A stretch of 64,000 bases of DNA, from assembly GCF_001426505.1 (NCBI RefSeq), contig NZ_LMEV01000016.1, forward strand, positions 170,624 through 234,623, written 5' to 3'. This DNA comes from Variovorax sp. Root473 (GTDB taxonomy: Bacteria; Pseudomonadota; Gammaproteobacteria; Burkholderiales; Burkholderiaceae_C). The notes below the pieces were generated by a model, which was given only the letters and a program-made list of their open reading frames with translations, did not search any database and was not told where the DNA came from. The position numbers were made by a program, and so were the translations under genes. Shown piece by piece: positions 16,719 through 24,379 of this stretch. How positions within the stretch are numbered: position 1 is the stretch's first letter; every line of letters starts with the position of its first letter.

Positions 16719-17705
16719 ATGCTGCAACGACGTCGATTCGCGCAATGGGGCGCGAGCGGGCTGCTGGCCCCCGCGCTCGGAGCCCTGCCGAAGGCGCAGG
16801 CGGCCGATGCCTACCCGAGCCAGCCGATCAAGGTCATCGTGTCGTCGGCGGCCGGCGGGCTGGTCGACGGCATCGCGCGCACCATCGGCGAACGCATCGC
16901 CAAGCCGCTGGGCCAGCCGGTGCTCATCGACCCGAAGCCGGGTGCCAACGGCGCCATTGCCGCGTCCTTCGTGGCGAAGGCGCCGGCCGACGGCCACACG
17001 CTGCTGTTCGCGGTCAACTCCTTCGTGCTTGCGCCGCTGCTGATGGCCAAGCCCGGCTACGACGTGTTCAAGGACTTCGCGCCCGTGTCGCTGTCGAACT
17101 ACGGCCTGCTCGTGTTCGCGGTGGGCGAGGGCGTGCCCGCGAAGTCGATGCGCGAGTTCGTCGCGATGGCCAAGGCGCAGCCCGGCAAGCTGAGCTTCGG
17201 CTCGGCGGGGCAGGGCTCGTCGGGCCACCTCTATGGCGAAAAGCTCATGCGCGACGAGGGCCTGCAGATGACGCACGTGCCTTACAAGGGCGGCGCGCCG
17301 CTGATGATCGACATCCTCGGCGGCCAGGTGCAGGGCGGCTTCGTCACCATGGGCGAGGCGCTGCCGCATGCGAAGTCGGGCCGCGCGAAATTGCTCGGCG
17401 TGTTCGGCACCCGCCGCATGCCGCTCGCGCCGCAGATCCCCACGTTCACCGAGCAGGGCTTCAAGGGCTACGAGCACGGCGGCTTCTGGGGCTTCTTCGC
17501 GCCCACCGGCACGCCGCAGCCGGCCATCGACAAGCTGGCCGGCGCGGTGCGTCAGGCCGTGGCGCAGCCTGATCTGCAGGAACGCATGATCGGCCTGGGG
17601 CTGGAGCCTTCGGGGGAAGGGCCGGGGGAGTTGATGGCAGCGGTGCGGCGCGAGAACCTGCTGTGGTCGCGGCTCATCAAGGACATGAACCTGCGGCTTG
17701 AATGA
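16719..17705 (+). CDS. Bug-family (TctC-like) periplasmic binding protein
   Basis: 328 residues, AGGAG nine bases before the ATG. The signal peptide MLQRRRFAQWGASGLLAPAL ends near AQAAD. Family motifs are present: QPIKVIVSSAAGGLVDGIARTI, PGANGAIAASFVAKAPADGHTLL, and MTHVPYKGGAPLMIDILGGQV. It is the third gene of the plus-strand run and follows the acyl-CoA synthetase by 41 bp. It differs clearly in sequence from the Bug protein at 13.5 kb, so it is a separate lineage rather than a fresh duplicate. Confidence 0.87.
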   Translation: MLQRRRFAQWGASGLLAPALGALPKAQAADAYPSQPIKVIVSSAAGGLVDGIARTIGERIAKPLGQPVLIDPKPGANGAIAASFVAKAPADGHTLLFAVNSFVLAPLLMAKPGYDVFKDFAPVSLSNYGLLVFAVGEGVPAKSMREFVAMAKAQPGKLSFGSAGQGSSGHLYGEKLMRDEGLQMTHVPYKGGAPLMIDILGGQVQGGFVTMGEALPHAKSGRAKLLGVFGTRRMPLAPQIPTFTEQGFKGYEHGGFWGFFAPTGTPQPAIDKLAGAVRQAVAQPDLQERMIGLGLEPSGEGPGELMAAVRRENLLWSRLIKDMNLRLE

Positions 17706-17742
17706 AGCGGGGCGGGCCGCAAGACGGTCGGCCCGCCGCTTC
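17704..17742. terminator. Bidirectional hairpin between convergent genes
   Basis: A GC-rich stem: GAAGCGG and GCGGGCC on the left pair with GGCCCGC and CCGCTTC on the right, followed by a short T-rich tail. It lies between two Bug genes that face each other. Confidence 0.6.
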
Positions 17743-17753
17743 GTTCTTGTGCC

Positions 17754-18734
17754 TCAGTCGAGGCGGATGTTCTTGGCCTGGATCACCTGCTTCCAGCGTT
17801 CATGGTCCGCACGCATGGTGGCGGTGAGCTGCGCGGGCGTGCTGCCGACCGGGATCACGCCCAGGCCCTCGATGCGCGCGGCCTGTTCGGGGCTTTGCAC
17901 CACCTGCGCCACTTCGGTCGACAGGCGCTGTGCGATGGGCTGCGGCGTGCCGGCGGGCAGGTAGATGCCGAACCAGCCGACCGAGTCCATGCCGGCGAAG
18001 CCCTGTTCCTTGAAGGTGGGCACGGCGGCCGCGAGCGGCGCGCGCGCGGTGCCGACCACGGCGATCGACTTCGCCTTGCCGGCCGCGACGTGCGGGCCCA
18101 CACCCTTGGCCGAGACGAACACGGCATCGACGGTGCCGCCGAGCAGGTCGGTGATGGCGGGCGCTTCGCCCTTGTAGGGCACGTGCAGCAGCTGGATGCC
18201 CGCGGCGTCCTGCAGCACCTCGGCGTACAGGTGGGCGCTCGATCCGTTGCCGTAGGAGCCGTACGAGTACTTGCCGGGCGCGGCACGCGCGAGCTTGACG
18301 AAGCCGTCGAGCGTGTCGACGCCGAGCTTGTTGCTCACGGTGAAGACGATGGGCAGGCGGCCGGCCTCGGAGACAGGCACGAAGTCCTTGAACGGATCGA
18401 AGCCGGCGTTGGGGTACAGCAGCGGGTTTTGGATGATCGAGGTCAGCGAGAACAGCACGGTGTAACCGTCGGCCGGTGCGCGCTGCACGGCGGTGATGCC
18501 GATCTGCCCGTTGCCGCCGGGGCGGTTGTCGACGATGACGCTCTGGCCGAGCCGCTTGCCCAGGCCCTCGGCGACGATGCGCGCGAACACGTCGGTGCCG
18601 CCGCCTGCGGCGTAGGGGACGATCATGCGGATGGGTTTGTCGGGCCAGGTTGGCTGCTGCGCGAAGGTGCTGCTCGTGGCCAGGGCGGCGGCCAGTGCGA
18701 GGGCGTGGCGGCGGGTGAATCTGCTGCTGTGCAT
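17754..18734 (-). CDS. Bug-family (TctC-like) periplasmic binding protein
   Basis: 326 residues. ATG 18734 is preceded by GGAGA. The signal peptide (SRFTRRHALALAAALATSSTFAQ) is followed by PIRMIVPYAAGGGTDVFARIVAE, PGGNGQIGITAVQRAPADGYTVL, and LLHVPYKGEAPAITDLLGGTV. It is the last gene of a seven-gene minus-strand run that begins at 24.1 kb (two acyl-CoA dehydrogenases, CoA transferase, nitroreductase, two hot-dog proteins). It therefore probably binds the substrate of that pathway, which is unknown. Confidence 0.87.
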   Translation of the reverse strand: MHSSRFTRRHALALAAALATSSTFAQQPTWPDKPIRMIVPYAAGGGTDVFARIVAEGLGKRLGQSVIVDNRPGGNGQIGITAVQRAPADGYTVLFSLTSIIQNPLLYPNAGFDPFKDFVPVSEAGRLPIVFTVSNKLGVDTLDGFVKLARAAPGKYSYGSYGNGSSAHLYAEVLQDAAGIQLLHVPYKGEAPAITDLLGGTVDAVFVSAKGVGPHVAAGKAKSIAVVGTARAPLAAAVPTFKEQGFAGMDSVGWFGIYLPAGTPQPIAQRLSTEVAQVVQSPEQAARIEGLGVIPVGSTPAQLTATMRADHERWKQVIQAKNIRLD

Positions 18735-18775
18735 GTCTGTCTTGTCTCCGATGGTTTTTCTGTCTGGGTGCGATC

Positions 18776-19225
18776 TCACGGCGGCAGGCTCACGACGGCC
18801 AGGCCGGGGCCGACGGACACGCCGTGGCGGTTCTCGCTCCACAGGCGCAGGTCGAGGCGGTGGCGGCGCGCGGCGTCGGCGCTGTCGTCGATCCACTTGC
18901 GCTCGACCTGACCGCGCACGGTGACGGTGTCGCCCGCCGTGTTGAACGACTTCATGCGAAAGCCACGGATGGCATGCAGCACGCCGGCCGTGCCGATGTA
19001 CTCGCGAATCGCGCGCTCCCACATGCCCTGCAGCAGCATCACATTGGCGTACATCTCGGGGGCGCCCGTGGATTGGGCGTGCTCGGTGTTGTGATGGATG
19101 GCGTTGAAGTCGCGGTTGGCGCCGGCGGCCATCACGAGGCGGTAGACGGTGAGGGGGAAGGGCACGGGGTTCAAGGGGTCGCCCTCGTTGATTTCGTTCC
19201 AGTGGCGTTGTTCTTGCCAGTTCAT
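18776..19225 (-). CDS. MaoC-family hot-dog dehydratase
   Basis: 149 residues. It has the R-hydratase-like pattern: VYRLVMAAGANRDFNAIHHNTEHAQSTGAPEMYANVMLLQG, with the Asp/His pair of the active-site loop (DFNAIHHN). MaoC proteins hydrate enoyl-CoA esters. Together with the next upstream gene, which has a FAS1-type half, it may form a two-subunit hydratase. The start at 19225 follows a 179-bp gap that holds a long inverted repeat (19257-19353), odd inside what looks like one operon. Confidence 0.8.
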   Translation of the reverse strand: MNWQEQRHWNEINEGDPLNPVPFPLTVYRLVMAAGANRDFNAIHHNTEHAQSTGAPEMYANVMLLQGMWERAIREYIGTAGVLHAIRGFRMKSFNTAGDTVTVRGQVERKWIDDSADAARRHRLDLRLWSENRHGVSVGPGLAVVSLPP

Positions 19226-19256
19226 CTTGCTGCTCTGCTTTCGTTGTTCAGGGCGT

Positions 19257-19353
19257 GTGCACAGGCCACCGAGTACTTCCCTCCGCGAATGTCCCCGGGG
19301 CTTCGCCCCTCCTCCTTGATTTCGCTGCGGGAAGCACCCAGTGCCCTGTGCAC
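19257..19353. repeat. Long imperfect inverted repeat with inner hairpin
   Basis: Two 33-base arms (19257-19289 and 19321-19353) match as inverted copies at 27 of 33 positions; both ends are GTGCACAGG or its complement. The 31-base middle contains a smaller stem, GGGGC-TTC-GCCCC. Whole length 97 bp. It lies between two co-directional MaoC-type genes. It resembles a REP/MITE-type intergenic element. Confidence 0.65.
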
Positions 19354-19404
19354 GGGAGGTGGCGTGCTGGTGCGGGAGGCCGCACTGAATCGGATGCTTG
19401 TTCG

Positions 19405-19935
19405 CTAGTGCGGCAGGTAGTGGTACATGCCGAAGCGGCAGCGGGCCACCACCTCCTCACGCTGGTTCACGATGTCGTACTCCCATGTCGTGAACGCGCC
19501 GCGGCCCACCTTCGTGGCCTTGGGTTCGCAGCGCACGAGCCGGTTGCCGCGCCGGCCGAGGCGGTCGCCCAGGCGCGCGGGTTGCAGGTAGTCGACTTCG
19601 TAGTCGGTCGCCATGTAAGCGGTGGTGGGCGGCATGCCTTCGGGGCGCGTGCCCTTGAGGGGGCTGCGCTCGGGTTCGGCGTTGCGCGCGTCGCTGGTGA
19701 ACACGGGCGGTTGGCCCGGGGCCCACATCGGCGGCAGCGTGAGGCTCGCGAGGCTGGTCGATGGCGCCACCGCATCCGGCCCCTGGTGCAGTGGGCAGTC
19801 GAACTCCAGCACCTCGACATAGCGGCGCACGGCGCCGGCCTCGATCACGTCGGCGCCCCAGCGGATCACGCCGTTCGCAAAGTCTTCGCCCACGCGCGCC
19901 ACCATCGGCGCCCAGGCGCTTTCCCAATCGTCCAT
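19405..19935 (-). CDS. FAS1-like hot-dog dehydratase domain protein
   Basis: 176 residues. The N-terminal part (VIRWGADVIEAGAVRRYVEVLEFDCPLHQ) and the middle ATDYEVDYLQPARLGDRLGRRGNRLVRCEPKATKVGRGAFTTWEYD match the FAS1-type N-terminal dehydratase domain found before MaoC domains. It most likely pairs with the 149-residue MaoC protein encoded next. The start at 19935 follows the nitroreductase stop by 14 bases. The enoyl-CoA substrate is unknown. Confidence 0.72.
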   Translation of the reverse strand: MDDWESAWAPMVARVGEDFANGVIRWGADVIEAGAVRRYVEVLEFDCPLHQGPDAVAPSTSLASLTLPPMWAPGQPPVFTSDARNAEPERSPLKGTRPEGMPPTTAYMATDYEVDYLQPARLGDRLGRRGNRLVRCEPKATKVGRGAFTTWEYDIVNQREEVVARCRFGMYHYLPH

Positions 19936-19949
19936 CGGTGATTGCCTTC

Positions 19950-20627
19950 CTAGATGCCGATGAACTCGGCCACGTCGTCCAGCGGCGCGCGCTCGGTCTC
20001 CAGGGCGTCGAGGGGCTTGTCGCGGTCGGCATAGCCGATGGCCATGCCGGTGAAGAGCATGCGCTCGGGCGGCAGTTCGATGAACTGGCCGATGGTCTGC
20101 GGGTAGATCGCCCAGCACTCCTGCGGGCAGCTGTCCAGGCCCTCGGCGCGCAGCAGCAGCATCACGTTCTGCAACATCATGCCCAGGTCGGACCACTGCG
20201 GCGGGCCCATGCGGCGGTCGACGGTGCAAAAGAGCGCGAGCGGTGCGCCGAAGAACTGGAAGTTGCGCGCAAACCATTTCAAACGCGCGGCCTTGTCTTC
20301 TCGCGGAATGCCCAGGCGCGCGTACATCGCCTCGCCCACGGCGAAGCGGCGGTCGCGGTAGGGGGCCACCAGCTCGCGCGGGTAGATGTCGTACTCGCTG
20401 CCTTCGCCGCCGGGCGTTTCCTGCACGCGGGTGCGCATGAGGGCTTTGAGTTCGTCCAGCCGCTCGCCGCCCACCACATGCAGGTGCCACGGTTGCAGGT
20501 TGCCGCCCGAGGGCGCGCGCAGCGCGGCCTGCAGCACGCGGCGGATCGTGTCGGCCGGCACGGGGCGGTCGAGAAATTCGCGCACCGAGCGGCGGCTTGC
20601 GACGGCGTCGTAGACAGTCATGGTCAT
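19950..20627 (-). CDS. Nitroreductase-family FMN oxidoreductase
   Basis: 225 residues. FMN-site motifs are present: the N-terminal RRSVREF, APSGGNLQPWHLHVV, and the C-terminal half ECWAIYPQTIGQFIELPPERMLFTGMAIGYAD. Length and pattern fit BluB/NfnB-like nitroreductases. Its start overlaps the CoA-transferase stop, so it is translated with a CoA-thioester pathway. A reductase acting on an enoyl or quinone-type intermediate is more likely there than a nitro group, but this is inference. Confidence 0.85.
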   Translation of the reverse strand: MTMTVYDAVASRRSVREFLDRPVPADTIRRVLQAALRAPSGGNLQPWHLHVVGGERLDELKALMRTRVQETPGGEGSEYDIYPRELVAPYRDRRFAVGEAMYARLGIPREDKAARLKWFARNFQFFGAPLALFCTVDRRMGPPQWSDLGMMLQNVMLLLRAEGLDSCPQECWAIYPQTIGQFIELPPERMLFTGMAIGYADRDKPLDALETERAPLDDVAEFIGI

Positions 20628-21838
20628 GCGGCGTTCTTTCGTTCGTTCATGAGGGTCACGCCCAGCTCGCGTGCCACCTCGGCGCTGTGCTGGCCGGGTG
20701 TCGCGGCGTGCGACAGGTCGGCGTAGTCGTAGCCCGAGAATCGCACCGGCGGGCGCACTTCAAGATACGCGCCTTCGGTCGGATGCGTGCGCTGCCGGAA
20801 AAGGCCGGCGGCCTGCAGCTGCGGGTCGTCGGGCAGCTCGGCGATGTCGTTCACGCGCATCGCGGGCACGTTGGCCTTTTTCAGAACGTCGAGCCATTCG
20901 GCCGTGGTGCGTTCGGGCAGGATGGCGGCGGCGGCCTCGTACATGCGACTCATGTGCTTGCGGCGCAGCGCCTTGTCGGCCAGCTCCGGCACCTGCAGCA
21001 CCTCGGGGTGACCGGCCGCCTCGAAGAAGCGCAGCCAGCGGTCGTCCAGGTAGGGCGCGATGGCGATGTAGCCGTCGCGCGTGCGCATGGGCTGGCGCAT
21101 CGGGTCGATCTGGCGCGGGTACAGCGCGGGGCCGGTGGGCGGCACGAAAGTCTTGTCGCACAGGTGCTCCACGAGGTTGAAGCTGGCGAGCGCCTCGAAC
21201 ATCGGCACCTCCACCTGCTGGCCCTCGCCGGTGCGCAGCCGGTGCACCACCGCGGCGAGCACGGCGTAGGCCGCATGCAGGCCCGAGACCTTGTCGGCCA
21301 TGGTCATCGGCACGTAGCGCGGCTGCGGGTTGCCGTCGACCTTGGGCGGCAGCGAGGCGATGCCCGAAGCCGCCTGGATGATGTCGTCGTAGGCCTGCAG
21401 CGCGGCGTACGGCCCGCGCTGGTCGAAGCCGGTGCAGTGCACGTAGACGATGTCGGGGCGGATGGCCCGCACGTCGTCGTACGAGAGGCCCGCGCGCGCG
21501 ATGGCGTCGCTGCGCACGTTGTGGATGAAGATGTCGCTGGTCTCGATGAGGCGGCGCATCGCGGCGCGGCCGTCCTCGCTTTTCAGGTCCCAGTCGACCG
21601 AGCGCTTGCCGCGGTTCAGCCGCAGATGCACGGGGCTCATCAGCGGCGTGACGGGCGGCGTGCCGATGATGCGGATGCTGTCGCCCTCGGGCGGCTCGAC
21701 CTTGACCACCTCGGCGCCGAGGTCCGCAAGGATCTGCGTGCAGTAGGGGCCGAAGATCACCGTGGTGAGGTCGACGATGCGCAGGCCTTCGAGCATGCGG
21801 GGAGCGGGTGATGGGGTGGTCATGGGTGTGGAGGTCAT
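20624..21838 (-). CDS. CaiB/BaiF family CoA transferase
   Basis: 404 residues. It starts with the family hallmark LEGLRIVDLTTVIFGPYCTQILADLGAEVVKVEPPEGD, then LNRGKRSVDWDLK, and GPYAALQAYDDIIQAASG holding the likely catalytic Asp (151/152). It moves CoA between carboxylic acids without ATP. The start ATG overlaps the stop of the upstream acyl-CoA dehydrogenase as ATGA, and its own stop overlaps the nitroreductase start, so the three are tightly coupled. The presence of both a transferase and ligases suggests an activated intermediate as CoA donor. Confidence 0.88.
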   Translation of the reverse strand: MTSTPMTTPSPAPRMLEGLRIVDLTTVIFGPYCTQILADLGAEVVKVEPPEGDSIRIIGTPPVTPLMSPVHLRLNRGKRSVDWDLKSEDGRAAMRRLIETSDIFIHNVRSDAIARAGLSYDDVRAIRPDIVYVHCTGFDQRGPYAALQAYDDIIQAASGIASLPPKVDGNPQPRYVPMTMADKVSGLHAAYAVLAAVVHRLRTGEGQQVEVPMFEALASFNLVEHLCDKTFVPPTGPALYPRQIDPMRQPMRTRDGYIAIAPYLDDRWLRFFEAAGHPEVLQVPELADKALRRKHMSRMYEAAAAILPERTTAEWLDVLKKANVPAMRVNDIAELPDDPQLQAAGLFRQRTHPTEGAYLEVRPPVRFSGYDYADLSHAATPGQHSAEVARELGVTLMNERKNAA

Positions 21839-22929
21839 GCGGCGACAAGGCCCTGCATCTCGGCGGCAAGGTGGCGCACGCGCTCCGGTCCGCCGAGCAG
21901 CTGGCGGTTGAAACCGATGCGCTTGAACCAGTAGTGCAGGCCCAGCAGGTCGGTGATGCCCATGCCGCCGTGCACCTCGGTGGCGGTGCGGGCGACGAAG
22001 GTGCCGGTTTCGCTCAGGTGCGACTTGGCGTGGGCGGAAAGCAGCGCGGCTTCGTCGGGCAGTGCGTCGAAGGCATGGGCCGCGTACCAGACGAGCGCGC
22101 GGCCGGGTTCCAGCGCGGCGGCCATTTCGGCGCACAGGTGCTTCACGGCCTGGAAGGAACCGATCACGCGGCCGAACTGGCGGCGCTCCTTGGCGTAGGC
22201 CACGGCCTGGCCGATCATGGCTTCGCCCGCGCCGAGCGTGTCGGCGGCCAGCAGCGCCCAGCCCGCGCTGCGCAGGCGCGCGAGCGTGGCGGGGCCGGCG
22301 TTGGGAAGGCGCTCGGCCTTCACCTGTGCAAAGTGCAGCTCACCGAGCGGGCGCGTGGTGTCGATGCTGCGCAGCGCGCCGCGCGTGAGGCCCTGCGCAT
22401 CGGCGCGCACCAGGTGCAGGCTGCCCGTGCGGTCGGCGACGATGAACACGTCGGCCGCGCCCGCGTCGAGCACGAAGAGCGCGTTGCCGTCGAGCGTGCC
22501 GTTGGCGTGGGCCGTCACGCCCGCGCCGTCGCGTGCGCCGGCCACTGCCTCGGCGATGGCGACACCCGCGATGCATTCGCCCGCTGCCAGGCGCGGCAGC
22601 CATTCATCCTGTTGCGCGGCGCTCCCGGCTTCGCGCAGCGCGAGCGGCGCCAGCACGGCGGTGCCGAGAAACGGCGCGGGCGCGACACGGCGGCCCAGTT
22701 CTTCCGCGGCCAGCGCTGCATCGAGCAGCGACAGGCCGAGCCCGCCGAAGGCTTCGGGCACGAGCAGGGCCGGCACGCCGACTTCGCACAGCGTGCGCCA
22801 GACCTCGCGGTCCAGCGGCAGGTCGTCGGCCGCGACGCGGCGCACGCGATCGAGCGGGCAGGCGCGTTCGAGCGCGCGGCGCAGGCTGTCCTGCAGCAGC
22901 TTCTGGTCGGCGGAGAGGGCGAATTCCAT
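21835..22929 (-). CDS. Acyl-CoA dehydrogenase (short, divergent subunit)
   Basis: 364 residues from ATG 22929 (MEFALSADQKLLQDSLRRAL). The three-part acyl-CoA dehydrogenase layout is visible: the N-terminal helical domain, a middle beta domain much poorer in the usual motifs (LDGNALFVLDAGAADVFIVADRTG), and C-terminal helices with YAKERRQFGRVIGSFQAVKHLCAEM and EVHGGMGITDLLGLHYWFKR. Paired with the next gene it may form a heteromeric alpha2beta2-type enzyme, as in steroid side-chain catabolism (FadE26-FadE27 and the like). That comparison is inference from the pairing. Confidence 0.85.
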   Translation of the reverse strand: MEFALSADQKLLQDSLRRALERACPLDRVRRVAADDLPLDREVWRTLCEVGVPALLVPEAFGGLGLSLLDAALAAEELGRRVAPAPFLGTAVLAPLALREAGSAAQQDEWLPRLAAGECIAGVAIAEAVAGARDGAGVTAHANGTLDGNALFVLDAGAADVFIVADRTGSLHLVRADAQGLTRGALRSIDTTRPLGELHFAQVKAERLPNAGPATLARLRSAGWALLAADTLGAGEAMIGQAVAYAKERRQFGRVIGSFQAVKHLCAEMAAALEPGRALVWYAAHAFDALPDEAALLSAHAKSHLSETGTFVARTATEVHGGMGITDLLGLHYWFKRIGFNRQLLGGPERVRHLAAEMQGLVAA

Positions 22930-22950
22930 AGCGTGCTTTCTTTCAACCAA

Positions 22951-24138
22951 TCAGGCGAGGCGCGGTTCGCGCGGCATGTCGAGCCCGCGCTCCGCGATGA
23001 TGTTTTTCTGGATCTGCGCGGTGCCGCCGCCGATGATCAAACCCAGGTCGAACATGTAGCGCTCCTGCCAGAGCGCCTGTGCGTGCAGGTGCGCGCTGCC
23101 GGGCATCAAGAGGCCCAGTTCGCCCAGCGCGTCGATGGCGAGCGCGGCCAGCTGATGGCGCAGCTCGCAGCCCTGCAGCTTCACGACCAGCGCGGCCAGG
23201 CCCGGGTCTTCGCCCTTGGCCGCGGCCGTGAGCAGCCGCAGCCCGTGGCACTTCTGCGCCAGCACCTGGCCCTGCAGCCGCATCAGGCGGTCGCGCAGCA
23301 CGGGCTGGTCGATCAGGCGCGAACCGTCGACGGTCTCGGCCTGCATCAGCGCGGCGAGTTCCTGGTAGCGCTGGGTCGTGAGGTTGGGATTGCCGAGCGA
23401 GCCGCGTTCGTGCTTGAGCGTGGCGTTCGCCACCTTCCAGCCTTCGCCGCGCTGGCCCACGATCTGGTGCTGAGGCACGCGTACGTCGGTGAAGAAGACC
23501 TCGTTGAACTCGGCATGGCCCGTCATGGTCTTGAGCGGGCGCACTTCGATGCCGGGCGTCTTCATGGAGAACAGCAGGTAGCTGATGCCCGCGTGCTTCG
23601 CGGCACCGGGCTCGGTGCGCACGAGGCAGAAGATCATGTCGGCCACGTGCGCGGTCGAGGTCCAGATCTTCTGGCCGTTGATGACGAAGTCGCCACCGTC
23701 TTCCGTGGCGCGCGTCTGCAGCGAGGCCAGGTCGGAGCCCGCGCCGGGCTCGGAGTAGCCCTGGCACCAGACCACCTCGCCGCGCAGCGTGGGGCCGATC
23801 CACTCGCGCCGCTGCGCCTCGGTGCCCAGCTCGAGCAGGGTGGGCACCAGCATCGAGATGCCCTGATTGCCCAGCGGCGGCGCGGCGCCGGCGCGCGCGA
23901 ACTCTTCGGTGATGAGGTGCGACGCCATCACGTCGGCTACCGCGCCGTGGCCCCCGTACTCACGCGGCACGGTGCGGCCCGCGTAGCCATGGTCCAGCAA
24001 CAGGCGCTGCCACGCGAGGGCATCGGCATCGGGGCGTTCGGCGGTGCGCGCGAAGGCCGAGCGGTGGCCGTGCGTGGCGAGGAACGCGCGCAGCTCGTCG
24101 CGAAAGGCTTCGTAGCGGGGATTGAGCGTGAGGTCCAT
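22951..24138 (-). CDS. Acyl-CoA dehydrogenase (full-length partner)
   Basis: 395 residues. Motifs: WCQGYSEPGAGSDLASLQTRA and DFVINGQKIWTSTAHVADMIF (FAD and substrate site of the middle domain), and a C-terminal helical domain ending IIGGGTAQIQKNIIAERGLDMPR. It is the first gene of the seven-gene minus-strand operon. It is divergent from an ABC binding-protein gene across a 241-bp region that contains the dyad at 24233-24250. It oxidises an acyl-CoA to the enoyl-CoA that the MaoC pair downstream could hydrate. Confidence 0.9.
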   Translation of the reverse strand: MDLTLNPRYEAFRDELRAFLATHGHRSAFARTAERPDADALAWQRLLLDHGYAGRTVPREYGGHGAVADVMASHLITEEFARAGAAPPLGNQGISMLVPTLLELGTEAQRREWIGPTLRGEVVWCQGYSEPGAGSDLASLQTRATEDGGDFVINGQKIWTSTAHVADMIFCLVRTEPGAAKHAGISYLLFSMKTPGIEVRPLKTMTGHAEFNEVFFTDVRVPQHQIVGQRGEGWKVANATLKHERGSLGNPNLTTQRYQELAALMQAETVDGSRLIDQPVLRDRLMRLQGQVLAQKCHGLRLLTAAAKGEDPGLAALVVKLQGCELRHQLAALAIDALGELGLLMPGSAHLHAQALWQERYMFDLGLIIGGGTAQIQKNIIAERGLDMPREPRLA

Positions 24139-24232
24139 GCGGTGCTTGCCTTCGGTGCCCGCCGCGTTGCGCGGCGGTGCGTGTTGTCTCCGTGTCGAGG
24201 TTCATGCTAGGGGCAACCCTCGGCCGCTCTCA

Positions 24233-24250
24233 ATCGTCCGTTCCGACGAT
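24233..24250. promoter_or_regulatory. Shared dyad, copy 3 (ATCGTCCGTTCCGACGAT)
   Basis: A perfect 6-bp inverted repeat, ATCGTC and GACGAT, with 6-bp spacer. Read on the other strand it is ATCGTCGGAACGGACGAT, matching copies 1 and 2 at the first ten bases and the second-arm core. It lies 95 bases upstream of the acyl-CoA dehydrogenase start and 130 bases upstream of the ABC binding-protein start. Confidence 0.65.
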
Positions 24251-24379
24251 GTGATGCGCAGGAGGCGCTGCCTACCATCCAGCCCGAACGCCGCACGAGG
24301 TCCGCAAGAGACCGATACGAGGCCGGTGAGAGGCCCGCGGCCGCAGCTTCTTTTTCACGAGAACGACGGAGACAACACC

